A DNA stretch of 64,000 nt from Rehmannia glutinosa. Lineage: Eukaryota; Streptophyta; Magnoliopsida; Lamiales; Orobanchaceae. The notes below the pieces were generated by a model, which worked only from the letters and a program-made list of their open reading frames with translations, was not told the origin of the DNA and did no database searches. Positions 11,546-24,100 of this stretch are shown here, piece by piece (the stretch's first letter is position 1; each line of letters begins with the position of its first letter). The stretch spans positions 124,001 to 188,000 of the forward strand of contig JABTTQ020002845.1 of the NCBI GenBank assembly GCA_016081115.2, given 5' to 3'. The translations under genes and the position numbers were made by a program.

Positions 11546-12490
11546 GATACATGGGAGGCTTGATCTAGGGTATGGAGAAAAGGCTGGGAATACACCCAAG
11601 AACACAAGAAACACATCAATTTCATCAAGGAAGAATCAAGGGAAGAATCGGGTCGAATCGGAGCTTGAGGATTGAAGATTGATCGAGAGATTATCCATTT
11701 CCCTAAGTTTTCTCATTCTTTGTGCTTTAATCTTTCATTTTAGTTTCTTATGAAGATGAACAATTTGTCTATGAGTTGTTTATTTATAATGGGTAGCTAA
11801 ATTTCTTGTGATTTCCGGGTTTTGGAAGTAGATTAATTGAACTCTTGTTGAATGTATTAATCTTAATTGAAGTTATTGTCTTGAAGCCTATTTGAGTACT
11901 TTGTTCTTATTCTTGTTTTATCATTTGGCCAATGATTTAACATGTTTGATATATTGATTCATAATTCGAGAGATGAGTTTCAATATTAGATCTTGAGTAC
12001 TTGACATGAATATTTGCATAATCGAGAGGTTTGTGAATATTTGTGAGGATATTTGATCTTTTGTGCATTTGGGAGTTGTGTATCTTATGTTGAGTAGAGA
12101 TACTAGCATAGATATTTCAATCTACACTTTATATACATCTCGAGATGGAGGATAAAATACCGATGTGATCGTCTTATAGGTGTATTGATAATAACTTTGG
12201 CTTTGATTAAATCGTAAAACAAGAGGAATATTAATTGAAACCATAACCCGGGAATCCATTTCATTTCCCTTGATAATTCCACTATTATTTTCATCTTGTG
12301 TTTTTGTGGTTATTCTTGTCTTTTCTTCCACAACAATCATTCAATTTTGATCGTCTAAATAAAAATAAGGCTACCTTAGTTCAATACTTAGCGCATTAAT
12401 TTATTAGTCCCTGTGGATTCGACAACCTTACTTCTCTATATTAAAACTTGACACCGTAGACTTGCGGTAAGAAAAATCTCTAACAAGTTT

Positions 12491-12500
12491 TGGCGCGTTA
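12491..12500 (+). promoter_or_regulatory. Primer-binding site of the young element
   Basis: TGGCGCGTTA follows five bases after the LTR end. It resembles the TGGCGCCGTTG primer site common in Athila/Tat elements, diverged after the first six bases. Confidence 0.6.
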
Positions 12501-12656
12501 AAAGGGACTAATACAATTTTGGTGCTAATATTGCGATAGATAGAATTATTTTTAATTTAAACATTTTTTTTTATTTTTATTTCATTTTTCTTTTGTAAAT
12601 TCTACTTCTACAATGCTTGATTTGTTTCTTTGAATTGGTATAGGTGCACATATTCG

Positions 12657-13320
12657 GATGGAAGAGGCAAAACCATCTTTGGAAGACGCCCTCATTTCAT
12701 TCATGAATCAAACGACTTCATTTGTGAGTCAAATAAATTTATTCATGAGGGAAATGGGAAATAGCCTTACCAAAAACGAAGCAAAGATGGACAAGATGAA
12801 GTTGCAATTGACATAATTGGCCAATACTATGGATTTACAATTGAAAAATCTCGAGACTCAAATGGGCCAATTAGTTACAATAGTTGGTGGGCAACATCAA
12901 AAGAGCGATTTTTAAGCACCCTTTGAAGCCAACTCGAAAGAACAATATTGTGTCATTCATCGAAGGAATGATACCGAATACGAGGAGTTGAAGATCCTGG
13001 AAGAGCAAGAAAGTTCAGAACCACACACAGATTGTATGTCTATGCACGGTCAAATACTATGTGGCACCGAAAAGGAACAAAAACAGGACAAGGAACACAC
13101 AACCCAAGCGTGTACGAATGAGCAGTTCGTGCGAGATATTATAAGAAAGTTGTTCCCGAGAGAAAAACACGATCATACGTATGCAAACGAACAACATACA
13201 CGTAAACCGGATCAAGTATATTCCTACGCCAGGACTCAAATCCTTGCTTGGACACCCCAGTATGCATTATTAGGTGCAAGTAAGGCAAATATGGCACTTG
13301 ACCATGACCCAAGCGGCTAA
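12657..13320 (+). pseudogene. Remnant of gag C-terminus in the non-autonomous element
   Basis: From the ATG near 12658 a reading frame encodes 'MEEAKPSLEDALISFMNQ' and later 'NLETQMGQLV', matching the gag/protease boundary of Athila/Tat polyproteins, where 'NLE.Q.GQL' precedes the protease. In-frame stops occur near 12816 and 12915. An unrelated-looking open stretch lies at 12988-13320. No zinc knuckle, protease or RT follows. The phrase 'ttggtaggcaacccaatgg' near 13383 matches the post-integrase untranslated region of such elements, so pol was removed cleanly. Confidence 0.6.
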
Positions 13321-13329
13321 TATATGCAT

Positions 13330-14834
13330 TCAAGGGAGGCACCAATTCATACGTCGAGCTATAGCGGTAAATCTAGCGCTTGTTGGTAGGCAACCCAATG
13401 GTAACTTCACATTTTTCTTTCTTGAAATTCTATCTTTTCCCTTGTTTCGATATAATTTCATTCAAGTTTGGGGGGAGAGTTAGTATTTTGATTTGAAATG
13501 TGTGAGTATTTTGATTTGAAGTGTGTAAAAAAAAAAAAATTGCATTTGTTTGTGTGTTTTCATATAGTTGCATGTAGAGCATTTTAAGTTGCATTTGCAT
13601 TAGTAGCATGTTTCGATTTTAGCATGTTTATTGCTTTCATAGATTTTAGGGAGTGAGTTAATCTCTTGATTGTAACTTGTGATTGATTTTTAAAATTTTG
13701 TATTGTTTGGATTGAGTGTTGAGCATGAGTTGATTGAGCATGAATAGATAACATTGAGCATGTTAAGATGGAAAACTTGGTTTGATGCTTTGAATTACAT
13801 ATTTACAAGCCTGTGAGCTTTTGAGCCTTTCTTGCTTTCATCATATGCGTCTTGTTTGTGATTTGAGTATATCATTCATGTTGTTAGAATTCTATAACTT
13901 GCTCACGGTATCTCTGTCAAGGTCACATGTTGTATGCGAAATGTGAAAATGATCAAAGGCCATTTTTGTTAGCCCTTCAAGCCTTTTGCTTACCTAATGA
14001 TAATATTGAAATCCCTAGTTAGCCAACTTGAGCATATTGCCTAATTTTTTATAGCCACAATTCAAGCCTTAACTTGATAAATCTTTTACCCAAAACTTGA
14101 GCGTATAGCATTGAGTAAAGGGATTGAATAAGGGTGAATGGGTAAAATCAAAATTTTAGAAGATGGTGTTAGAGTTGGTTGATGGGAAGAAAAGGAGGAG
14201 AAATGAAGTGTTGAAAACTCGTATAAATGTCGGAAAAAAAATTGACTTTGTAAATGAGTTTCATTTAAATGAACTTGGGGGCTAAGGATTGTAATTTGAG
14301 GTGATTCTCAAAGAAAGAAAGGAGATGGAGATAAGAGGAGTTGATGAAAATGAGAGATGATTTGAGTAGCATATTGAGCTTTAATATAGATGATTTATGT
14401 GCTCACCGGTCTATACGCTCGAGTTTGAGTCATTCTATCCATATTTTCCTACCCTAACCAAAGAACTTTCATTACAACCAAAGAAAAAAAGTCCTTTTTG
14501 ATTCACAAATTGCATACATTCTAGTGGCGGAGATATGAGACGAATTGCAAGCCTATGGTAATTTTGCGACATTGAATTGATTTGAGCGTAAACACGTCCT
14601 ATATTCATTCGAGATGAGAGTATACACTTGATCTTTGAGAGACGTGATTCTTAGCATTTACCATGGTTTCTTTGATGTATACTCTATGTTAGATGTTTGA
14701 GGCTTGGTTGATTCGTTGTTTGACACCAATGATGAACAATACGAACTTTATGGAGTTGTTGTGCGTTTTACTTTTCATTATTCCTAGTCATGTTTTATCT
14801 TGTTTCTAAAAGCGTTGACCGGGACGGCCAACAG
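13330..14834 (+). other. 3' non-coding interior of the young element
   Basis: No ORF resembling a protein. The block contains a poly-A run (about 13529-13541), 'gagcatgagttgattgagcatgaa' style repeats near 13720-13770, and ordinary AT-rich sequence. It lies between the deleted pol and the polypurine tract. Confidence 0.6.
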
Positions 14835-14837
14835 TTT

Positions 14838-14852
14838 AAGTTTGGGGGTATT
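14838..14852 (+). promoter_or_regulatory. Polypurine tract of the young element
   Basis: AAGTTTGGGGGTATT directly precedes the 3' LTR. It is the plus-strand primer site typical of Athila/Tat elements. Confidence 0.85.
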
Positions 14853-16393
14853 TGTTCACTTGGTTTTATACCATTGATTTGGGCTTCCTAGACTTGAGTT
14901 TTGTGTTGTTTTTTATTATTTTGAGTCATTTGAGTAGCCAAGCCATGTTGAGAGCCAATTATATTGAGTTTATAGTCATAGTAATGAATCGTGTATCAAA
15001 ACAAGTACAAACGAGCAAACAACGAGAGATTGATTTGAAGAAACGTCCAAACGCGTCTGAAATTTCCATCACTGGCAGCATTTCGTATTTTGGCCATAAC
15101 TCTCTCTACAAAATTGATATTGAGATGATTCAAGTGGCTATGGAAAGCTAAGAGATAGAGCTACAACTTTGAAGAAGGGCTCAAAAGCAAATTCGGACAT
15201 TTGGTGGGCGAAAAAACCAGGCGGGCGCTGCAGCGCTCGTCCACGGGCGCTGCAGCGCCCGAAACAGGGCGAACGAATTGCAGGGGACGGATGGGGCGCT
15301 GCAGCGCCCAACGCCCGGCGCTGCAGCGCCCGGGCGACTATGTGCACTTAATTTCTGGGCGCCGCAGCCATGCCCAGCGCCCGCCGCAGCGCCGGGCGGA
15401 TTTTCCTATGCTAAGCCTACCTTTTTCTTGGATCTTTGTGGGGTTATAAATAGATACATGGGAGGCTTGATCTAGGGTATGGAGAAAAGGCTGGGAATAC
15501 ACCCAAGAACACAAGAAACACATCAATTTCATCAAGGAAGAATCAAGGGAAGAATCGGGTCGAATCGGAGCTTGAGGATTGAAGATTGATCGAGAGATTA
15601 TCCATTTCCCTAAGTTTTCTCATTCTTTGTGCTTTAATCTTTCATTTTAGTTTCTTATGAAGATGAACAATTTGTCTATGAGTTGTTTATTTATAATGGG
15701 TAGCTAAATTTCTTGTGATTTCCGGGTTTTGGAAGTAGATTAATTGAACTCTTGTTGAATGTATTAATCTTAATTGAAGTTATTGTCTTGAAGCTTTATT
15801 TGAGTACTTTGTTCTTATTCTTGTTTTATCATTTGGCCAATGATTTAACATGTTTGATATATTGATTCATAATTCGAGAGATGAGTTTCAATATTAGATC
15901 TTGAGTACTTGACATGAATATTTGCATAATCGAGAGGTTTGTGAATATTTGTGAGGATATTTGATCTTTTGTGCATTTGGGAGTTGTGTATCTTATGTTG
16001 AGTAGAGATACTAGCATAGATATTTCAATCTACACTTTATATACATCTCGAGATGGAGGATAAAATACCGATGTGATCGTCTTATAGGTGTATTGATAAT
16101 AACTTTGGCTTTGATTAAATCGTAAAACAAGAGGAATATTAATTGAAACCATAACCCGGGAATCCATTTCATTTCCCTTGATAATTCCACTATTATTTTC
16201 ATCTTGTGTTTTTGTGGTTATTCTTGTCTTTTCTTCCACAACAATCATTCAATTTTGATCGTCTAAATAAAAATAAGGCTACCTTAGTTCAATACTTAGC
16301 GCATTAATTTATTAGTCCCTGTGGATTCGACAACCTTACTTCTCTATATTAAAACTTGACACCGTAGACTTGCGGTAAGAAAAATCTCTAACA
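14853..16393 (+). repeat. 3' LTR of the young Athila/Tat-type element
   Basis: 1541 bp. It is nearly identical to 10953-12485. Visible differences include a 4-bp CTCT insertion near 15103 and small indels in the GC palindrome array (15225-15396). It is followed by the TSD ACTGC. Confidence 0.9.
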
Positions 16394-18165
16394 ACTGCCA
16401 AATGGAGAGATGGTGGATGAGGAGATCCACAAATTGGCAAAGGATGTAAGATAAATGTTGTTATATGTATTATTATTTACTGCAAAAGTATTAGTAGTTT
16501 TCTAAAGTTTTTGCTGTTTTGTTTTGCAGGGTATGACTGAGTAATCCATGTTGCCGAGAAAGGATATGAACATTATTTCCCATGCGCACATGGAGAGAGT
16601 CAGGAAGTTGTAGCCACAGTTGATTGAAAAAGAAACTTCATCGCCTCCAACCGAGTTGTCTGAGACTCAACAATATTTTTCTAGTGCCAAGCTTTATGAG
16701 TATGTTGATGTGGTGGTGAGTAAATTTGAGAGAATGAAGAAATTCATTGACCCTTCAATGCCCCATTTTGATATTCTGACTTCAGAGGAGGATGTAATAC
16801 CTGCTGTGAATAAAGACGCACCTGCTGCGCATGAGGTAATACCTGAGAAAAATGAAGAAGTGGCAGATGATGATGTGAATGAAGAAGCTATTGATGATTG
16901 TGTTGCATCAGTTGAGAAGGATGATGAAGATGAGGATGAAAAGGAAGAAGTAGCAGTTGCTGAATCAGGTATTATTTGTTACACTGTAAAGTATTATTTG
17001 TTACACTATAAGGTACTGCAAATTATTAGTTGTTACGGTGTAAAGTATTAGTAGTTACACTGGAAGGTATTAGTTTTTACTAATAGTTTACTATTGTTTT
17101 GTGCAAACAGTTGAACAATGGCCCATCCGTGAGAAGAAAGCTGTCAGGTGTTCATTTATGAAAAAACATAGCAAGAATTTTACTGGAGTTATGTTGTCAA
17201 GGAAGGAAAAGGATGTGGCTGACTATTGTTTCTTCAATCACAAACGAAAGTAAGTGTAAGTAATGTTTGAACTGTTAGTTATTTTTGATTATGTTGTTTG
17301 AATAATACTTTTTTCATTATTAACTTTGGTAAGTTATTTTTTCTGTCGAGCCGAACCAATTTGTGCATATGCTGGTGCTTTTTACGTGTTGCTTCCTGAT
17401 ATGTCCACGTTGAACGATAAAAGTTTGATCCACATAAGCATAATTGATACATGGACAATGCTCCACAACAAAAGAATAGTGGATGTAAAGAGGAGAAAAT
17501 GCTTTTATTTCTATGCTCAACATTCTGTATGCAAACAATGTTATTTTTTTCATACAATGTCATGCTTTACATTAAGTAATGGTATATTTAATATTGTGTT
17601 ATTTGCAACAGTTTTACATATCAAACATTGTTGAAAAAGATACTGCCAGAGATTGGGCAAAAGATTTGAGATATTGTTGGGAACAGTGGATGAAATCAGT
17701 AGGAGTGATGGATTTGAGTGGATTTGACTTGGTAAGAAATCATTTTTATTTCTAATGAAACGTATTACTTATTATTCTTGTATGTATTAGCTATTATACT
17801 ATAAAGTATTAGTTGTTACACTGTAAGGTATTAGTTGTTACACTGTAAGGTATTAGCTAATATTCTTTTTTTGTTGAAACTGTAGATTTTTTTCCTAATT
17901 TGCTTCAAAGAGCATTTTGTAGTTGTTGTCATCAATTTCGATGTCGACAAGGTGCAATATCTGGACAATTTAGTCCACCATGAAGCTGCCGTGGAAAACT
18001 ACAACAAGCTCGGGACTGTTGTGGTAAACTACAACATTTTGTTATATTAGATTATTTTTGTAAAAGTATCAGAAATTTTAGTTAATATTCTTATTGCCTT
18101 TTCACTTATTCCAGGAAAATAATTTTTCTGTTTTGGCGAAAGAATTAAGTCATCCACAAGCCCAA
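16394..18165 (+). pseudogene. ULP1-like protease gene, linker and first C48 half
   Basis: Coding resumes with 'LPNGEMVDEEIHKLAKD', then an intron (GT near 16448, AG at about 16530). A large acidic exon follows (about 16530-16966, Glu/Asp-rich with EDVIPA repeats). Further exons lie at about 17112-17250, 17345-17530, 17612-17731, 17886-18023 and 18115-18165. The last ones encode 'ARDWAKDLRYCWEQW' and 'EHFVVVVINFDVDKVQYLDN'. The latter carries the family's catalytic-His and catalytic-Asp positions (H..VVVINF....YLDN). A stop near 16542 shows decay. Introns contain repeated 'gtattagttgttacactgtaa' phrases. The exon is cut at 18165 by a solo LTR (TSD CCCAA). Confidence 0.65.
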
Positions 18166-19101
18166 TGTTCGCCTTATTTTTAGCTTCACCGCAAGTGTAC
18201 GGTGTAGTTTATAGAATAGGGTAAGCAAGGTCGTATCCACGAAGACTAATAAATTTATGCGCTAAGTATTGAACCAAAATAGACTTATTTTTATTTAGAC
18301 GATCGAAATTGGATGATTGTTGTGGAGGTAAAGGCAAGAACAACCACAAAAACACAAGATGAAAATAATAATGGAATTATCAAGAGAATGAAATGGATTC
18401 CCGGGTTATGGTTTTAATTAATATTTCTCTTGTTTTCCGATTTAATCAAAGCCAAAGTTATTATCAATACACCTATAAGACGATCACAACGGTATTTTAT
18501 CCTCCCTCTCAAGATGTATATAAAGTGTAGATTGAAATATCTATGCTAGCATCTCTACTCAACATAAGATACACAACTCCCAAAAGTTCAAAAGATCAAA
18601 TATCTTCACAAATATTCACAAACCTCTCGATTATGCAAATATTCATGTCAAGTACTCAAGATCTAATATTGAAACTCATCTCTCGAATTATGAATCAATA
18701 TATCAAACAAGTTAAATCATTGGCCAAGTGATAAAACAAGAATAAGAACAAAGTACTCAAATAGGCTTCAAGACAATAACTTCAACTAAGATTAAAACAT
18801 TCAACAAGAGTTCAATTAATCTACTCCCAAAACCCGGAAATCACAAAAAGTTTAGCTATTCATTACAAATAAATAACTAATAGACAAATTGTTCATATTC
18901 ATGATAAGCTAAAATGAAAGATTAAGCACAAAGAATGAGAAAACTTAGGGAAATTGATAATCTCTCGATTTATCTTCAATCCTCAAGCTCCGATTCGACC
19001 CGATTCTTCTCTTGATTCTTCCTTGATGAAGTTGAGCTATTTCTTGTGTTCTTGGGTTTTTCCAGACCTTTCCTCCCCTTGGTGTGCGCTCCAAGAAGTG
19101 G

Positions 19102-19109
19102 TATTTATA
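19102..19109 (-). promoter_or_regulatory. TATA box of the inverted solo LTR
   Basis: TATAAATA on the minus strand, about 54 bp downstream of the GC-rich hairpin pair at 19163-19272. Confidence 0.7.
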
Positions 19110-19162
19110 CCCTTTTTGAAGTCTAGGTCAATTTCTTTGTCATTTTGGAGTTTTTGCAAGAA

Positions 19163-19272
19163 CGCACGGGTCGTGCGCCCACGACGGGCTACCCGTGCGC
19201 CATCCGTAGAAAACATCCGGTCTGCAGTATGGCGCACGGGTCGTGCGTCCACGCACGGGTTACCCGTGCGCC
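19163..19272 (-). repeat. Two GC-rich hairpins in the solo LTR
   Basis: The first inverted repeat uses CGCACGGGT and ACCCGTGCG arms (about 19163-19200). The second has 11-bp perfect arms GGCGCACGGGT (19231-19241) and ACCCGTGCGCC (19262-19272). They occupy the same promoter-proximal position as the GCTGCAGC palindromes of the young element but are unrelated in sequence. Confidence 0.85.
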
Positions 19273-19750
19273 ACCCAAACGTCCAAATTTGCTCGCGGGG
19301 TCTTCATACGAATTGTAGCCCTTTCTATTATCTTTCTATAGCCACTTGAATCACCTTAATATCAATTTTGTAGAGAGAGTTATGGCCACAATACTAAACC
19401 CGCGGTCTTTGGAAATTCCATACAGCGTTTGGATGTTCCTTGAGATAAATCTCCTTGTTGTTTGATCATCCATGCTTCTTTTGACACACGACTCATCACT
19501 ATGACTCTATAATACATATAGTTGGCTTCCAATTGGGTGTAATCGCTCGATTCATGATGATTCTAGGTCGCAATGCTCGTATTTGTCACAAAATCATTCC
19601 AAATATCGTTAAATTCCTACAAAACGAGCAAAGCGTAATATCTTTCCCACAAAGCATGAATACAAACCATTTCATATGAGTTTATGCATGTCTAATCACC
19701 ATTTTAGTCATATTTATACCTCAAAATACATGCAAAACTCATACCTATCA

Positions 19751-20070
19751 CCCAAGAGGTTGAACGTTTTCCTTGAGAAAATGTTCCCTTCAGCTGGAAA
19801 GACAATGCCAACAACGTGGATTGCGGTGTATTTTTAAGGCGCCATATGGATAATTTTATAGAGGAAGTCTACTCGAGTCCAGATTTAAAATTGGTATACT
19901 TCTCGCTAAAACAAATACTGCTTATATTGATCTAATGCTTTTTTTTGTAGTGCAATATAAGACGTGCTTTAAGGGCATCATATTGTTCCAGAAATCTGTT
20001 GAACAAGTTAAATGAGAAACGTATTCAACTTGAGAAGGATGTTCTTGAATTCTTGAGGGCCCTGAAGTAG
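19751..20070 (+). pseudogene. ULP1-like protease gene, catalytic-cysteine exon and C-terminus
   Basis: Directly after the solo LTR the sequence encodes 'WKDNANNVDCGVFLRRHMDN', which contains the C48 oxyanion/catalytic signature D-C-G-V-F with the nucleophilic cysteine intact. An intron follows (GT near 19891, AG at 19949-19950), then a final exon 19951-20070 encoding 'CNIRRALRASYC' and a leucine/glutamate helix, ending in TAG (20068-20070). A stop a few codons after the LTR (near 19774) indicates a frame break. In the family this domain cleaves SUMO from conjugates in the nucleus. The catalytic residues are visible here, but the gene is interrupted and frame-broken. Confidence 0.7.
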
Positions 20071-21191
20071 CTTGAAGAATGATATTCATGTAAGATTTTA
20101 TAGAATCTGAAGTCATTTTTATTAGTTTTATAGTGATATGTTTTGTTAACATAATGTGTTTATGATGTACAGGGTTAGAAGATGGTTGGTACAGGGGATC
20201 ATATGGCTAGCTGGACTTTTTGAATGTTTATGAAAAAACAATTTGAATGTTTAGGCAATTGTTACTAGTTACATGTAAATGTGGTAGTATTGAATGTTGA
20301 AAGTATTAGTACTATTTTTTGTTAGCTATAAATGAAGTACTGCTTTTGTTAGCCGCAGATGGATTATTTGAAGTACAAGCTAACGTATTAGTATTGAAAC
20401 TTGAAAGAATTAGTATTAAAAGTATATGTATTAGTTCTTTCATATGATTATCTTGCAAAAAAAAAAAAAACTAGTTCCTTAAGAAATGTATTAGTTGTTG
20501 AACATAAAAGTATTAGATGTGAAACATAAAAGTATTAACATAAACAAGTAATGTTTTTATGCAGACTACTTGCTGATGGCTTTTTACAACCAGTTGCAAG
20601 TATTATAGGTTCAGGTATGTGTCCTTGAACAATTAACAATTAATGTTTTTAACAATTAACAAGTATTAGGAATGTTTTTACAATGAATTAATCTCCTGCG
20701 CCAGAATTAAGTTCAAATAATAAACAATCCTAGAGCAATAAAACATGCGATATGAATTCAAACACAAAATAAGAAATGTATTAGCAGATACATTGACAAG
20801 TATTAACAGATACATTACAATGTATTAATCCCCTGTGCTAGAAAGTGTAAAAAATAATCAAAAAAGTGTAAAGAATAAAACATGAGATATGAAAAGACAT
20901 CGAAGTAATCAGAACAACTAACAATATACCATAAGTTATGAATTCCCACACAAAAATAAGAATGTATTAGCAGATACGTTAAAAGTTATTAGCAAATACA
21001 TTGATAAGTATTAGCAGACAAGTTACAATGTATTGCCAGAAAAGTGAATTGTAAAGAATAATCAGAATTAAGTTCAAATAATCTACCCTCCTAAAACAAT
21101 ATAGGATTAGGAGTTTTTACCCGAACTCCCTTAATGTATTTGTGTTTGATGTGTCAGCACTCTTCACTTCTTGTTTTTTCAAAATTCCCTT
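20071..21191. other. MULE intergenic region rich in 'tattag' repeats
   Basis: No gene seen. It lies between the convergent ULP-like and FAR1-like genes. It contains many 'gtattagt', 'aagtattag' and 'atgtattag' phrases (for example near 20288, 20390, 20420, 20490, 20770, 20967 and 21010) and a poly-A run at 20457-20470. Confidence 0.6.
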
Positions 21192-24100
21192 TCACTCTTT
21201 ATTTTCTGCCCTTTGTAACTGAACGAGTAGGATTAGGATATTAGTAGAAGAACTAGAAATCTTAGTTTTAGCTGCAGAATTCATTGTAGCAGCCATCAAT
21301 TCATCAATTGTCATAGAATCTCGGTTATAACCATCTTCAAGGATTCTTCTTGCTTCATCATTTTTTTGGCATTTCAATATCATATTATAATACTTGCGCG
21401 CCATTTCATGACGCTAAGGAATGCAATCCTTAGGCCTGTTACTCTGTCCAATTCATCTATCTAATTTATCCCATAAGTCCTTTTTTGCAAACTTTGTCCA
21501 TCTTCTTTTGATATAACAACTTTGTAGTTCAGTCACCGAATTCACATGAAGGACCCGTAACGAATGATAACATAGTAAATCATATTCTTCAAATCTCTTG
21601 CAAGAGCAACTTATCAATTTAGTTGCAGTACAAAATGTCACTGTATGTGAACCAACTCCATCATCATTCGAAATAGTGTAATACATAATGTTGCTCTCAA
21701 TATGGAACATTGTACAAAAAGTGGAAATTGACTTCAAAAATTCTTCTTCAAAATCTTTATAAAGTGTCAATGTGTATACCTCAGAAGCATGCTTCAATAA
21801 TCCCGTCAATGGCAATACAAATGTAGGAGCCGCCCTTGAACACTGAAATTCATCATTTTCTTCATTGCTCCTCCAACATTTAATTGTTTCCTTGAAAATT
21901 CCATAAAAGTAAGTCAAACTGGTTGTTTTCTTCGCATTAAATCCAATGGCATAGTTTGTACTTTCACTTCGCTGTGAAGACAATATTCCAACAGAGAAAA
22001 AGTCTTTGTTAAATGTTGTACACCACTTCTCTCTTAAATCAAATAACCTCTTAAACCATGGATGGTCTTCTACCCATTTTTTGTAATCATTTTCTCCCAA
22101 CAGTCCTGAAATTCTGCCTCATTTGTGCACCCTGATAAACACTTGGCAAATGCGTCGTTGAAGCATTTGTCGCCTTTCAACTTCCCAAACTGGCTTACAA
22201 CATTTTGGTAGAGGTGCCATAAACATAACCTATGCTGTGTTTCTGGGAAAACCTACATACAAAAATAAACAAAACATATTATTACATTTAAACAGATTAA
22301 AAATATTACATATAACAATTGGATGTATTAGTGTTAAAAAGAAAAATATATTACATATAAACAAAAAAGTATTTTTTAAATATAAATTGAAGTGCAGTTT
22401 GTAAATCAGAGCACAATTCAGTAGGCATTACATTTAACGCTGAAAAGTATTACACATGACATTGTAATGTATTACCATTAACAAAGAAAACTATTACACA
22501 TTAACTGAAGTGCAATTTTTACAATATTTTACCTTTCAATTGAATTTCCAATTGCTAGATCTTGATCTGGGTCGCTTGATATAGGGCATTGAACCTCCAT
22601 TGATTTCTTAAAAAACTTCAAAAAGCCAATCAAATGATTCGATTTTCTCATCCATTATGAAGGCACAACCAAACATCACGTTCTTCCAATGATCATTAAT
22701 CCCAACAAAAGGAGCACAAATTAAATTATACCAATTTGTTCGATGTGTCATATAAAAGACAACAACATCACCATATATCTTGTAATCCTCCTTCATCATT
22801 GAATCCCTCCAAAACAGATTATACAATCTTCCCATATTATCTAATTTAACTCTGAAAAAGAAGTCTTGATCTTCATCATCTTGTTGGTACAACATGTCAA
22901 TTAGCGTTTGTGCATCGCTTGCCTCTATTGCATTCATTTTGAAAAGATTCACAAAATTCCAGTGATCTTTAATTATATGACCAATGCACTCTTCACCACT
23001 GCATCTTGCACCATGTATCAGAAAGATTCAGTGGCTCTCATTCCAGAAGAAATCATCTCCCCAATAGCATTAGCCTTTTCAGTGGTAATCACCATTTCAG
23101 AACGATGCAAATGAATCCACTCTTTTCTAGTGAGTTCGTAGTTGTACAACATACTATGGTTAACAATTTCATAAACACCACCACTGTTCAACTTTGCCCT
23201 CAATGATGCCTTACATCCTATCCGTGTATTATAATTTTTTTTCTTTTTATTTCTCAAAGGTGTTTCTGGATCTTGTAGATCCCACACAGGAACATATAAA
23301 AAACTTCTGTCACAACACCAACATCATTGCATCTTGTAGTTGTTTTACGAATACTAAATCCAAGCTATCGAGCATGATTACGATACAATGTATATATTTC
23401 TTCAATACTATTCCTCTTCATACCAATAAGACAACTAGTCAAGTCTTCTGTTATATTTAACAGAAGAAAATAATCAACATGAGGAATGTATAAAATGATG
23501 ACACTTTTTATAATAAAACACAATATTTTTGCATGTATTTGTAATACCTTTATGAGCAACAAAAACTGATTTTTACCTTCAACATCTATCTGAATGATAT
23601 TGTCCTCCTGCTCTCTGTCATTATTGCCTTTTTCATTCTCATCACTGGAATCTGTTAGTGTTATTATACCTAAAAGTAATACAAATTTGGAACAACTAAG
23701 AAATAAAATACATAATATGATGCAACAACTCGAGTCTGACAATTTTTGTCTTTTAAAGTCTAATACATGTATTTAATACATCTAATATATTTGAATGCAA
23801 CGTGTGTTACGTTTCTACAAAGTTGTGCCTTTTAATTATAAAACAGAGACTTTCTATGAAGTTGTAAAGTCTAATACCTTTTTTTAATACATATAATACA
23901 TTAGAATGCAATGTGTAATACTTTTCTACAAACTTGTGCCATTTAAATATAAAACATAGACTTTCTACAAAGTTGTAAATTCTAATACAATTTTTTAATA
24001 CATCTAATACATTAGAATGAAACATGTAATATTTTTCTACAAAATTGTGCCATTTAATTATAAAACAGAGACTTTCTACAAAGTTGTATAGTCTAATACA

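Larger units (their letters stand above)
10953..12485 (+). repeat. 5' LTR of the young Athila/Tat-type element
   Basis: 1533 bp, TG...CA. It contains a GC-rich palindrome array (11321-11492) about 45 bp upstream of a TATAAATA box (11538-11545), then an A-rich leader. It ends with the phrase 'ccctgtggattcgacaac' and 'acttgcggtaag', which is typical of Athila/Tat LTR tails. Confidence 0.9.
10953..16393 (+). mobile_element. Young non-autonomous Athila/Tat-type LTR retrotransposon
   Basis: A complete 5.44-kb element has near-identical LTRs (10953-12485 and 14853-16393), a primer site, a 2.37-kb interior and a polypurine tract. It is bounded by a perfect 5-bp TSD ACTGC (10948-10952 and 16394-16398). 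The LTRs begin TGTTCACTTGG and end CTCTAACA. By eye they differ at only about a dozen places over 1.5 kb, roughly half small indels, so insertion was recent. The interior has a remnant of the gag C-terminus but no protease, RT or integrase, so it must have been mobilised in trans. Confidence 0.9.
18166..19750 (-). mobile_element. Solo LTR, Athila/Tat-type, inverted, TSD CCCAA
   Basis: 1585 bp in minus orientation, reading TGATAGGTATGAG ... GGCGAACA. It is flanked by perfect CCCAA duplications (18161-18165 and 19751-19755). Its R/U5 half is homologous to the LTR at 10953 (the minus phrase of 18220-18760 matches 11900-12420), but the U3 and palindromes differ, so it is a related subfamily. It formed by LTR-LTR recombination. 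It interrupts an exon of the ULP-like gene. Confidence 0.9.

Noticed and set aside
16620..17051. Acidic 143-codon ORF as an independent gene
   Set aside because: It is the acidic linker exon of the ULP-like gene. Splice sites at both ends connect it to neighbouring exons, and its 3' part is intron.
9753..20070. ULP1-like gene as a host gene
   Set aside because: It lies inside MULE-type sequence with shared repeats and a convergent transposase, matches the known transposon-borne ULP architecture, and has frameshifts.
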